Positions 16,057 to 25,524 of a DNA stretch of 64,000 nt are shown here, piece by piece (positions within the stretch are counted from its first letter, which is position 1; each line of letters opens with the position of its first letter). Source of the DNA: Phocaeicola dorei (GTDB lineage Bacteria; Bacteroidota; Bacteroidia; Bacteroidales; Bacteroidaceae); NCBI RefSeq assembly GCF_013009555.1, contig NZ_CP046176.1:5115501-5179500 (forward strand). Direction: 5' to 3'. The notes under the pieces were generated by a model that worked only from the letters and a program-made list of their open reading frames with translations, was not told the origin of the DNA and ran no database searches. A program made the translations under genes and the position numbers.

Positions 16057-16071
16057 CCTCCATCTTTTTTT

Positions 16072-16213
16072 CTGTAGATTTTTGTCTACATCGCAAATTG
16101 TTAACAATCAACTATATATAAAAAACATGTCGATTTTATGTAGACAACACAATTACTTGATAATCAACAGGAAAAAGACTTAAATCTACAGAAAAAGTAG
16201 ACAATTTGTCTAC
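16072..16213. repeat. GTAGAC repeat cluster, candidate oriT or operator
   Basis: The motif TTTGTCTACA occurs at 16081-16090 and 16205-16214, ATGTAGACAA at about 16138-16147, and a 17-base palindrome GTAGACAA-t-TTGTCTAC at 16197-16213. CTGTAGATTT (16072-16081) and AAATCTACAG (16182-16191) form an additional inverted pair. The cluster lies upstream of the mob operon, where an oriT and its accessory-protein sites are expected. Confidence 0.5.
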
Positions 16214-17312
16214 AAAAAATCTCACAACCTATTGACAATCACGGCTCTGCGTGATTTAGCGAACGTCAAAACGTGCGCGCCGCTTGCTCTTCCTTATTAT
16301 TTTTTCAAAGAAAAAATGGAATTTCTCGGGCAGAGCCCTTCCCTAGAGAGAAGGAAAGCCATGCGGTACGGAGATGGATACGGAAGATATGTGACAGACT
16401 GAGGGAGGCGTATTCCGTCCTTGGGGGCTTGCAGAGAGACCGGCGATATTGCCGGTGCGAACTTCCAGGAGTATGTGCCGTTTCCGATCTCGCAAGATGC
16501 GGGAGAACGGACGGCAGACCTGATTTGTAATCCCGGAAAAAAGAAAGTGTCCTCAGAGCGGATCGGAGAAGTGGCGGCGGGCCGGCGGACAAACCGGAAG
16601 ACAATACGGGCAGATATTATCAAACAAACCGATTCTGAAAATCAGGAAAAGTACAATAACTGTTTCTGCATAATCTTCCCGGAAAAAAGAAAATGAACAA
16701 TACCTGACAATACTTATGGGTTGCCAATGGAAGTGTGCATGAATCTTCCTGTTCATGAACGAATAAAAATATAGGTAATCTGAAAATGATGGTGGAGAAC
16801 CGGACATGCTGGTGGCGTCAAGAAGGAACAAAAGGAATCGGGCAGGATTATTTTGAATGGTCCTCTTTTTCCGCGAATCCGATAGGTATACATTCCAAAT
16901 TGACGTGTCATTTTTTTTTAAGAAAATAGCCATTCAAAATATCCATCCAATACTTAATGCCAATATTTTAAAGTGTTTTAATTTTAAAACATTAAAGCAT
17001 TTAAATATTAAAATGTTAAAACTTCGGTCATGAACACTTTACATGATCTGTTGTTTTATGATATTTGTTTATATGTAGAATCCGTATCATTGTTAAAAAT
17101 ATCATACACGTAATTCTGTAATCCACCCTTTACATTATGTGAGAATCAATGGATATTCTTTTTTCAAAGGGATGCCGACGGTTCGATTTGAAAACATATT
17201 AATATCAGAATATTTAAAAATTAAAATATCAAACAATTTTAATTTTAAAATATTACAACATTAAAATATTGACACGGACGGGTATGGAGTTGTAATCCGT
17301 ATCTTTGCCCCA
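16214..17312. other. Long gene-free region with octamer arrays 3 and 4
   Basis: No gene is supported between the mob operon and the IS21 element. Five AT octamers lie at 16981-17020 (ATTTTAAA, ACATTAAA, GCATTTAA, ATATTAAA, ATGTTAAA) and ten at 17191-17270, with TTCTTTTTTCAAAGG at 17156-17170. A sequence GTATCTTTGC at 17299-17308 matches the CTnDOT core-site consensus GTAnnTTTGC but is equally a promoter -7 box. Short frames at 16273-16623 overlap each other on both strands and are not convincing. Confidence 0.5.
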
Positions 17313-17389
17313 TGTCCTTTTAGAAAAAGGAAATATGCCATTATGCCTCCTGAAAATGTCTATATTTGCGTTTCAATAATATAAATGAT

Positions 17390-18964
17390 ATGGACAGAAC
17401 TAAGGACGCATGCAGACACCAATCAAACAACAGAGTCATCATGTGGTACAAAATAAGAGAATTATATTCAAAAGGATTTAACAAGACCCAGATCGCGTTC
17501 CAGCTTGGTCTGCATAGAAGTACGGTGCGCCGGTACTTGAAAATGGACGAGGACACATTAACTGCAAAATTGCAGCATCGCAGGCGATATCCCCGCATAC
17601 TTGACAAATACGAAAGTTATGTCTGTGACGTTCTTTCCCGGTACAGGTTCCTGTCCGCCTCCCAGATTCATGACTGGATGAAGGAACAGTATCCTGATCT
17701 TCCTGTTGTCTGCGGAAAAACCGTATACAATTTTGTGGAAACTGTACGTCGTAAGTATAATCTGGACAAGGAGGGTCTTTCCAAACGTGTTTATGAGAAA
17801 ATGCCGGATACCCCTTACGGGGAATATGCCCAGATGGATTTCGGAGAAAGCCGTATGCCCACATACAGGGACGACTTTGTCAAAGTTTATTTTTTTGTCA
17901 TGGTGATGAGCCGTTCCAGGCAGAAGTTCGTGTATTTTTCCTGTACGCCTTTCACATCAGCCCTAGCCGTATATGCCCATGAACTGGCTTTCGCATATTT
18001 CGGAGGGAAGCCAAGAAGGATAATCTATGACCAGGACAAAGTCCTGTTGGTCAGAGAAAACCTGGGTGACCTCATATTGACAAGAACATTCCGTGCCTTT
18101 GTCAACGAGCAGCATTTCCAGCCCGTGTTCTGCCGTCCTGCTGATCCGGAAAGCAAGGGAAAAGTGGAAAATGTGGTCAAATATGTCAAGCGTAACTTTC
18201 TTGCCGGACGGACATTTAACAGCCTGGAAGTCCTTAACACCGAGGTCCTGCAATGGCTGGAAAAAACAGGAAACGGCAAGATACATGGAACCACACGCCT
18301 GGTTCCGGCTGAGGAATTTGAGATTGAACGGAAATATCTGTTGCCATACTATGGAGAACCGGTGCCCCCCAAAGACGAGCCGAAAGAGTATCATGTCCGC
18401 AAGGACAATACGGTACGGTATCTGACCAACTACTACAGTGTGCCCTCCGGCACCTATAAAAATCGGAACACCGTTGTATGGCTTCTTGAGAATAACGGAC
18501 ATATCGAGCTGTACGACAAAGAGAGCGGTAAACTCATATGCAGGCATGAGTTGTGTCCCGGAAAAGGGAAAAATGTATGTGACAAAAGACATCATAAGGA
18601 CAAGACACGGAGTGTGAATGACTTGCAGGTCCGGATCCGAAAGCGGACGGAAGATGACCCCACCGTTATTTTGTGGCTCCGGAATCTGGAAAGGGAAAAG
18701 CCGCGTTATTACAGAGACAATATGAAACTGCTGCTTCATGTGATATCCGAATACGGCAAAGAAACAGTGATAGCAGCCCTGCGGACCTGTCTGGAAAAAA
18801 ACATATACAACAGCCTTTCCGTGCAGGAAATATCCGGCTCAATCCACAGGAGCAAGGACAATATGAACGGGATGACTTTCCAAGCTCCGACATCCATTCC
18901 GGAAACAGCGGACTGTCATCCTGAAAAAACAGATATAAACCAATATAACAAGTTTTTTGAATGA
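17390..18964 (+). CDS. istA: IS21 transposase IstA
   Basis: The protein has 524 aa from ATG 17390; an in-frame ATG 24 bases earlier is possible. An N-terminal helix-turn-helix (GFNKTQIAFQLGLHRSTVRR) binds the terminal repeats. The DDE integrase core is visible as EYAQMDFGE, then IIYDQDKV, then ESKGKVENVVKYVKRNF. IstA catalyses strand transfer, with IstB as its ATP-dependent helper. The C-terminal part (VRYLTNYYSVP and following) is typical of the family. The reading frame is intact, so the element may still be active. Its stop overlaps the istB start by 4 bases. Confidence 0.93.
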   Translation: MDRTKDACRHQSNNRVIMWYKIRELYSKGFNKTQIAFQLGLHRSTVRRYLKMDEDTLTAKLQHRRRYPRILDKYESYVCDVLSRYRFLSASQIHDWMKEQYPDLPVVCGKTVYNFVETVRRKYNLDKEGLSKRVYEKMPDTPYGEYAQMDFGESRMPTYRDDFVKVYFFVMVMSRSRQKFVYFSCTPFTSALAVYAHELAFAYFGGKPRRIIYDQDKVLLVRENLGDLILTRTFRAFVNEQHFQPVFCRPADPESKGKVENVVKYVKRNFLAGRTFNSLEVLNTEVLQWLEKTGNGKIHGTTRLVPAEEFEIERKYLLPYYGEPVPPKDEPKEYHVRKDNTVRYLTNYYSVPSGTYKNRNTVVWLLENNGHIELYDKESGKLICRHELCPGKGKNVCDKRHHKDKTRSVNDLQVRIRKRTEDDPTVILWLRNLEREKPRYYRDNMKLLLHVISEYGKETVIAALRTCLEKNIYNSLSVQEISGSIHRSKDNMNGMTFQAPTSIPETADCHPEKTDINQYNKFFE

Positions 18965-19743
18965 TACAAAGTGAAAAATTGAAAGAGCACGCCAAACGTC
19001 TGCGGCTTTACAACATTGCAAACCGCATGGACAGCATTCTGCATCATGCACAGGAAGAAAAACCGACCTACCCGGAATTCCTGTCCCTGGTATTAGGCAC
19101 CGAAGTTGAGATGAAAGAGAGGAAAGACTACGAGAGACGCCTTGTTGCGGCACGTCTGCCCCGAAAACATGATCTTGACGAATACGACTACAATTTTTAT
19201 GAAGGCATAGACCGCCGGCAGATGAAGGAGCTTCGTGAACTGGTATGGCTCCGTGAAGCTTATAACCTGATCCTGATGGGACCATCAGGGACTGGAAAAA
19301 CATTTCTGGCAGCCGGTCTTGTCTTTGATGCGGTCAAGGCCGGTTACAAGGCATACCTGATGACAATGGAGGATATCGTAAATTGTCTCAGACTTAAAGA
19401 CATCTCAACTCCGGCCATGATGACTTATAACAAGATTCTGCGCGCACAGCTGCTGGCAATAGATGATATCATGCTGTTTCCTGTGAAAAGAGAGGAAGCA
19501 ACTGCCTTCTTCAACCTGATAAACACCCTACATGAGAAGACATCCATCATCATTACAACCAACAAGGCACCTACAGAATGGGTAGAAACATTGAATGATG
19601 AAATCCTTGCCAGCGCTCTGCTTGACAGGCTGCTTTATCGATGTGAAGTCATCAAGTTCACCGGCAGTAGCTACCGGTTAGAAAACAGGCAGACGATTTT
19701 CAAGACTACAACAGGAACGAGAAACGAACTTATGAAGCCTTAG
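18961..19743 (+). CDS. istB: IS21 helper ATPase IstB
   Basis: The protein has 260 aa with a DnaA/DnaC-like AAA+ domain: Walker A GPSGTGKT at residues 107-114, Walker B LLAIDDIML, and a sensor region IIITTNKAPTEW. IstB forms oligomers that deform target DNA and stimulate IstA. The N-terminal helical domain (RLRLYNIANRMDSIL) recruits IstA. The frame is complete and starts with ATG overlapping the istA stop (ATGA), giving the usual translational coupling. Confidence 0.93.
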   Translation: MIQSEKLKEHAKRLRLYNIANRMDSILHHAQEEKPTYPEFLSLVLGTEVEMKERKDYERRLVAARLPRKHDLDEYDYNFYEGIDRRQMKELRELVWLREAYNLILMGPSGTGKTFLAAGLVFDAVKAGYKAYLMTMEDIVNCLRLKDISTPAMMTYNKILRAQLLAIDDIMLFPVKREEATAFFNLINTLHEKTSIIITTNKAPTEWVETLNDEILASALLDRLLYRCEVIKFTGSSYRLENRQTIFKTTTGTRNELMKP

Positions 19744-19749
19744 TTACTG

Positions 19750-22700
19750 GTGTATTCTGTGGCATATTTAACTTTTCTAAAAAAAGGCACAAGAAAATTT
19801 GCAAATTACAACGGCGGTATCGTGGCGTTCATCACCTCGCAAGGGGTATTGAATAGCACCAAGACCTCCGTGCGTAACGAGCTGTTCAGTCAGGCCAATC
19901 TGGTATCCGCGATACGCCTGCCCAACAACCTGTTCACGGACAACGCGGGCACGGAGGTGGGCAGTGACCTGATTGTCCTGCAAAAGAACCTCAGCAAGAA
20001 GGAAATGTCGCAGGACGAGCGGCTGATGACCGTGATACAGACGGACACGAAAACCGCCCTGACCGACAACGCCTATTTCATCCACCACCCGGAACGCATC
20101 GTGCATACGATGGCGAAACTTGACACAGACCCCTACGGGAAGCCCGCTATGGTTTATCTGCACGAGGGCAAGGCAGCAGGCATCGCCGGGGATTTGCGCC
20201 GTATGCTCGACGAGGATTTCCATTACAGGCTTGCCATGCGCTTGTATTCGGGTTCAATCCGGCAGGCAGGAACGGAAGAAAAAGTTGCCGTTCAAAATAA
20301 AGTAGAGCGTCCTGCCATAAAATTGGAAACAGTATCCTCGGCGCAGACGGTGGAAACTCCGACAGAAAAGCCGCAACCCGCAGATGAAAAGCCGGAGATA
20401 GAACCGCGCCCGCAATATTCCGCAGGCGTGCAGCTCACCCTGCTTGACCTCTGGGGGATGACGGAAGAGGTCAGCCAACCGAAAACCTCCAAAAAGAAAA
20501 AGACGGTGAAAAAGGCAGTTACGGCAAAGTCCACTCCGCCCAAACCGAAAGTCACGGTTACACCGACAGCTCCAACTGCAAAACCCGCAATGGAGAATAA
20601 GGAGGTGAAAGCGGAGAACACCGCCAAGCCTGCCGACCCGGACGACATCTATGCCACACTGGACTGGGATACCAATCCTCCCATCAACGGTTTCTATGAA
20701 ATGATGATGGGTTTGACGCCGGAGCGTAGGAAAGAACTTCGGGAACTGGCAAGGCAGCATAACGAGAAACAAGTGGCGGAAAAGACGGAAGTGAAAGCCG
20801 TGCCGGAAACTTCCCGTGAGCAGCCACGACAGGAGGAAACACAGCCGGAGGCAGTCGCCGCACCTGCCGTTACAGATACCCCATCGGAAGCGGTGGGGAC
20901 TTTCCTTTTCCCCGACATCGAAGCGGAAAAGCCGAAGGAGGAAGTCGTGGACCTTTCTCCGCGTGCCTACCACCGCACGCCGGAGATGCACCTGCGCGAA
21001 GGGTCGCTGGTGGCTGACCGGGGGCGTCATAACATCGGCTACCTGAAAGACATCACGCCATACGGGGCGACATTCCAGCCGCTCGACCTGAAAGGATACC
21101 AGAAGGAAAAGGCGTTGTTGTATGTGTCGCTGCGTGACGCCTACGAGCGTCTGTACCGTTATGAATCGCTCCGGCGCGAGGCAAATGTTCCGTGGCGAGA
21201 GCATCTGAATACCTGTTACGATGAGTTTGTCATGCGCTACGGCAACCTCAACGCCAAGCAGAACGTGAAGTTAGTGATGATGGATGCGGGCGGGCGCGAC
21301 ATCCTTTCGCTGGAACGGATGGAAAACGGAAAGTTCGTCAAGGCGGACATCTTCGAGCATCCTGTTTCCTTCGCGGTGGAGAGCCATGCCAACGTAGGCT
21401 CTCCCGAAGAAGCCCTGTCTGCGTCGCTCAACAAATATGGTACGGTCAATCTCGACTATATGCGGGAGATAACCGACAGCACGGCGGAGGATTTGCTCAC
21501 TGCCCTGCAAGGGCGCATCTACTACAATCCGCTCGTGACCGGTTACGAAATCAAAGACCGTTTCATCGCCGGAAATGTCATAGAGAAAGCGGAACGCATA
21601 GAGGCATGGATGGGTGACAATCCCGAAAATGAGCGTATGCCGGAGGTGAAGCAGGCGTTGGAGGCTCTGAAAGATGCCGAGCCGCAGCGCATCGCCTTCG
21701 AGGATCTGGACTTCAATTTCGGGGAACGCTGGATTCCGACGGGTGTCTATGCCGCCTACATGAGCCGGCTGTTCGACACGGAGGTGAAAATCGCCTATTC
21801 CGCAAGCATGGACGAGTTTTCGGTGGTGTGCGGCTACCGCACCATGAAAATCACGGACGAGTTTCTGGTGAAGGGGTATTACCGGAACTATGACGGTATG
21901 CACCTCCTAAAACACGCCCTGCACAACACCTGCCCTGACATGATGAAGTCCATCGGCAAGGACGAGCATGGCAACGACATCAAGATGCGCGACAGCGAGG
22001 GAATACAACTCGCCAACGCCAAGATTGACGAGATACGAAACGGCTTCTCCGAATGGCTCGAAGAGCAGTCGCCGCAGTTCAAGGAGCGGCTTGTGACGAT
22101 GTATAACCGCAAGTTCAACTGTTTCGTGCGCCCGCGCTACGACGGCTCCCATCAGACCTTTCCCGACCTCAACCTGAAAGGGCTGGCAAGCCGGGGTATC
22201 AAGAGCGTCTATCCCTCACAGATGGATTGCGTCTGGATGTTGAAACAGAACGGCGGCGGAATTTGCGACCACGAGGTGGGAACCGGTAAGACGCTGATAA
22301 TGTGCATCGCCGCGCATGAGATGAAGCGTCTGAATTTGGCACACAAGCCGATGATTATCGGGCTGAAAGCCAACGTTGCGGAGATTGCAGCCACCTATCA
22401 GGCGGCATATCCCAACGCACGTATTCTGTACGCTTCGGAGAAGGACTTTTCGACCGCCAACCGTGTGCGCTTCTTCAATAATATAAAGAACAACGACTAC
22501 GATTGCGTCATCATGTCGCACGACCAGTTCGGCAAGATACCGCAGTCGCCGGAATTGCAGCAGCGCATCCTGCAAGCAGAGCTTGACACGGTGGAGGAAA
22601 ACCTCGAAGTGCTACGGCAGCAGGGAAAGAACGTGTCGCGGGCGATGCTGAAAGGATTGGAGAAGCGCAAGCACAACCTTGAAGCGAAGCTGGAGAAGGT

Positions 22701-24915
22701 GGAACACGCCATAAAGTCACGCACGGACGACGTGGTGGATTTCAAGCAGATGGGCATCGACCACATCTTCATAGATGAGAGCCACCAGTTCAAGAATCTG
22801 ACTTTCAACACGCGCCACGACCGTGTGGCGGGATTGGGAAACAGCGAGGGAAGCCAGAAGGCACTTAACATGCTCTTTGCCATACGCACCATACAGGAGC
22901 GCACAGGAAAAGACTTGGGTGCGACCTTCCTCTCCGGCACGACTATCAGCAACTCACTGACTGAATTGTACCTGCTGTTCAAGTACCTGCGCCCGAAGGA
23001 GCTGGAACGGCAGGACATAAGGTGTTTCGACGCTTGGGCGGCGATATTTGCCAAGAAGACGACGGATTTTGAATTTAACGTGACGAACAATGTGGTCCAG
23101 AAGGAGCGTTTCCGCTACTTCATCAAAGTGCCGGAGCTTGCCGCCTTCTATAATGAAATCACGGACTACCGCACGGCGGAGGATGTGGGCGTTGACCGTC
23201 CTGCCAAGAACGAGATACTGCACCATATACCGCCCACGCCGGAACAGGAGGACTTCATACAGAAACTGATGCAGTTCGCCAAGACGGGCGATGCCACCTT
23301 GTTGGGCAGGCTGCCGCTTTCGGAAACGGAAGAAAAGGCGAAGATGCTCATCGCCACGGACTATGCCCGGAAAATGGCACTCGACATGCGCATGATAGAC
23401 CCGAATTACGAAGATCATCCCGACAACAAAGCGAGTCACTGTGCCAAGATGATCGCGGAGTATTATCAAAAATACGACGCCCAGAAAGGCACGCAGTTCG
23501 TTTTCTCTGATTTGGGGACATACCAGCCGGGCGACGGGTGGAACGTCTATTCGGAAATCAAGCGCAAACTGACGGAGGACTACGGTATACCGCCAAGCGA
23601 GGTGCGCTTCATTCAGGAGTGCAAGACCGACAAGGCGCGGAAGGCGGTGATAGACGCCATGAACGCCGGGACGGTGCGTGTGCTGTTCGGCTCTACCTCT
23701 ATGCTCGGAACGGGTGTGAACGCCCAGAAACGGTGTGTGGCTATCCATCATCTCGATACGCCGTGGCGACCGTCCGACTTGCAACAGCGTGACGGACGCG
23801 GAGTTAGGGCAGGTAATGAGATTGCCAAACATTTCGCCGGGAACAACGTGGATGTAATCATCTACGCGGTGGAGAAGTCACTGGACAGCTACAAGTTCAA
23901 CCTCCTGCACTGCAAGCAGACTTTCATAAGCCAGCTCAAAAGCGGTGCGATGGGTGCGCGTACCATCGACGAGGGGGCAATGGACGAAAAATCGGGCATG
24001 AATTTCTCGGAATACATGGCGTTGCTCTCCGGCAATACCGACCTGTTGGACAAGGCGAAACTGGAAAAGCGGATCGCATCGCTCGAAGGGGAACGCAAGT
24101 CGTTCAACAAGGGCAAGCGTGATTCGGAGTTCAAGCTGGAGTCAAAGACCGGCGAGTTGCGCAACAACACGGCTTTCATAGATGCCATGACGGAGGACTG
24201 GAACCGCTTCCTGTCGGTGGTGCAGACCGACAAGGAGGGCAACCGCCTTAATATAATAAAGGTGGACGGAGTGGATTCCGCCGATGAGAAGGTCATCGGA
24301 AAGCGTTTGCAGGAGATAGCCAAGAATGCCACGACCGGAGGGTTGTACACGCAGGTCGGTGAACTTTACGGTTTTCCGATAAAGGTGGTGAGCGAAAGGA
24401 TACTCAAAGAGGGATTGGAGTTCACCGACAACCGCTTCGTGGTCGAGGGGAACTACAAGTACACCTACAACAACGGGCATCTGGCGATGGCTGACCCGTT
24501 GGCCGCCGCCCGCAACTTCCTCAACGCGATGGAGAGGATACCCTCCATCATCGACCAGTACAAGGCGAAGAACGAGGTGCTGGAGATGGAGATACCGCAG
24601 TTACAGGAGATAGCGGGTAAGGTGTGGAAGAAGGAGGACGAGCTGAAGCAGTTGAAGTCCGAACTTGCCGCCCTTGACCGAAAAATTCAGCTGGAGCTTG
24701 CGCCACCCACGCCCGAAGTCGCAGAAAAGGAGAATGAAGGGCAACAGCTCAAGCCGGAAGCGGAAGATGTGAGGAACAGGCAGGCGCAATATCCCGAAAA
24801 TGCACCGCCGCAGATACGCAGTCCGGCGGATAGTATCGTTGCCAACCATGTCATAATCGGGCGTCCGGGACTGTATGCCAAGGAGGAAACCCGGTCCAAA
24901 GGATTGAAAATATAA
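19750..24915 (+). pseudogene. Giant N6-methylase/SNF2-type helicase, 5'-truncated by IS21
   Basis: The open frame of 1721 codons lacks the beginning of the usual protein found next to tetQ in CTnDOT-family elements. Its first 13 or so residues are encoded by the IS right end; genuine sequence then enters at the C-terminal part of an N6-adenine methylase domain ([32 protein letters not shown]). A low-complexity proline/lysine region follows. A superfamily 2 helicase core is complete: [11 protein letters not shown] at about residue 840, [11 protein letters not shown], and the C-terminal motifs [14 protein letters not shown] and [13 protein letters not shown] coiled-coil tail closes it. Loss of the 5' part, including the methylase catalytic motif, should abolish methylase function; a helicase fragment could still be translated from a fortuitous start. 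Confidence 0.82.
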
Positions 24916-24938
24916 CCTAAGGAATTTTATCTGAAGTA

Positions 24939-25042
24939 TTAATAAGGGCTATCCCAAAAGGTCTAAAAGTAAATTTTATCCTTTCTGCAAGTATCTATAG
25001 GATGGCAACTGCATTTTTTTCTTTTTGGGCAGCCCTTATTAA
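24939..25042. mobile_element. MITE-like inverted repeat of 104 bp
   Basis: The outer arms are TTAATAAGGGCT (24939-24950) and AGCCCTTATTAA (25031-25042), and complementarity continues imperfectly inward (ATCCCAAAAG against CTTTTTGGGC). The interior has no coding capacity. The arrangement suits a miniature inverted-repeat element or the empty ends of an IS. It could also act as a terminator after the helicase gene. Confidence 0.5.
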
Positions 25043-25119
25043 AATTTATTCTTATTTTAGGTTATATACATTCATGTCCATTTATGTAAAAAATTCCTGC
25101 TGACCTTGTTTATGTCTTG

Positions 25120-25302
25120 TCAGTCACCATTTGCAAAACCATATTTGACCCTCAAAGAGGCTGAATTTGATAAGTAACTTGCTACATACTCATAATAAGG
25201 AGCTAAATAGAACACGAATGGGAAATACACAAATGCTAAACTAAAGAAGATATTGGCCAAAATAAACGCTATACCGAGAGAGAAACTTGATTTTTCAACT
25301 TC
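25120..25302 (-). pseudogene. Remnant of a membrane protein gene
   Basis: A leftward frame of 60 sense codons without a start reads EVEKSSFSLGIAFILANIFF, then strongly hydrophobic and aromatic sequence, ending VKYGFANGD before a stop. A stop codon precedes it and no ATG is available. It looks like the decayed 3' end of a gene for an integral membrane protein. I do not recognise the parent family. Confidence 0.4.
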
Positions 25303-25407
25303 CTAAAACGGTGTTGTTCAAACATTTCTACTTATTTGTACTTGCCAGTTGAACCTACGCTTCCCTAATAAAATGTCTATGGTAAAAAGTTAAAAAATCC
25401 TCCCACT

Positions 25408-25438
25408 TTTGTTAGATATATTTTTTTGTGTAATTTTG
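25408..25438 (+). promoter_or_regulatory. tetQ-rteA-rteB operon promoter
   Basis: A -33 box TTTG at 25408-25411 and a -7 box TAATTTTG at 25431-25438 are separated by 19 bases, matching the Bacteroides housekeeping promoter. Transcription would start a few bases after 25438, leaving a leader of about 80 bases before tetQ. Confidence 0.75.
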
Positions 25439-25524
25439 TAATCGTTATGCGGCAGTAATAATATACATATTAATACGAGTTAGTAATCCTGTAGTTCTCA
25501 TATGCTACGAGGAGGTATTAAAAG
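25439..25524 (+). promoter_or_regulatory. tetQ leader with three-codon peptide and RBS-sequestering hairpin
   Basis: ATG CGG CAG TAA at 25447-25458 encodes a three-residue peptide. Downstream, TCCTGTAG (25487-25494) can pair with CTAC-g-AGGA (25505-25513), and TAATAC (25471-25476) with GTATTA (25515-25520). This buries the GGAGG ribosome binding site at 25511-25515. The design fits the translational attenuation reported for the CTnDOT tetQ operon, in which ribosomes stalled by tetracycline on the leader free the tetQ site. Confidence 0.7.

Larger units (their letters stand above)
17313..19789 (+). mobile_element. IS21-family insertion sequence
   Basis: The element carries istA and istB in overlapping order. 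The left end begins TGTCCTTTTAGAAAAAGG, and the reverse complement of the right end begins TGCCTTTTTTTAGAAAAG; both continue to AAATATGCCA, forming imperfect terminal inverted repeats. The ends are inferred from these repeats. No direct target duplication is visible (left flank TTTGCCCCA, right flank CAAGAAAATT). The left flank belongs to the par/mob module and the right flank is the interior of a helicase gene, so the IS sits at a junction of two elements. Confidence 0.85.

Noticed and set aside
16273..16623. Several 80-110-codon frames on both strands in the gene-free region
   Set aside because: They overlap each other, lack motifs and lie next to repeat arrays; treated as chance frames.
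17299..17308. GTATCTTTGC as a CTnDOT attachment core at the left of the IS21 element
   Set aside because: It matches the core consensus, but the same pattern is a normal Bacteroides -7 box and occurs at several promoters in the window; no element end was recognised here.
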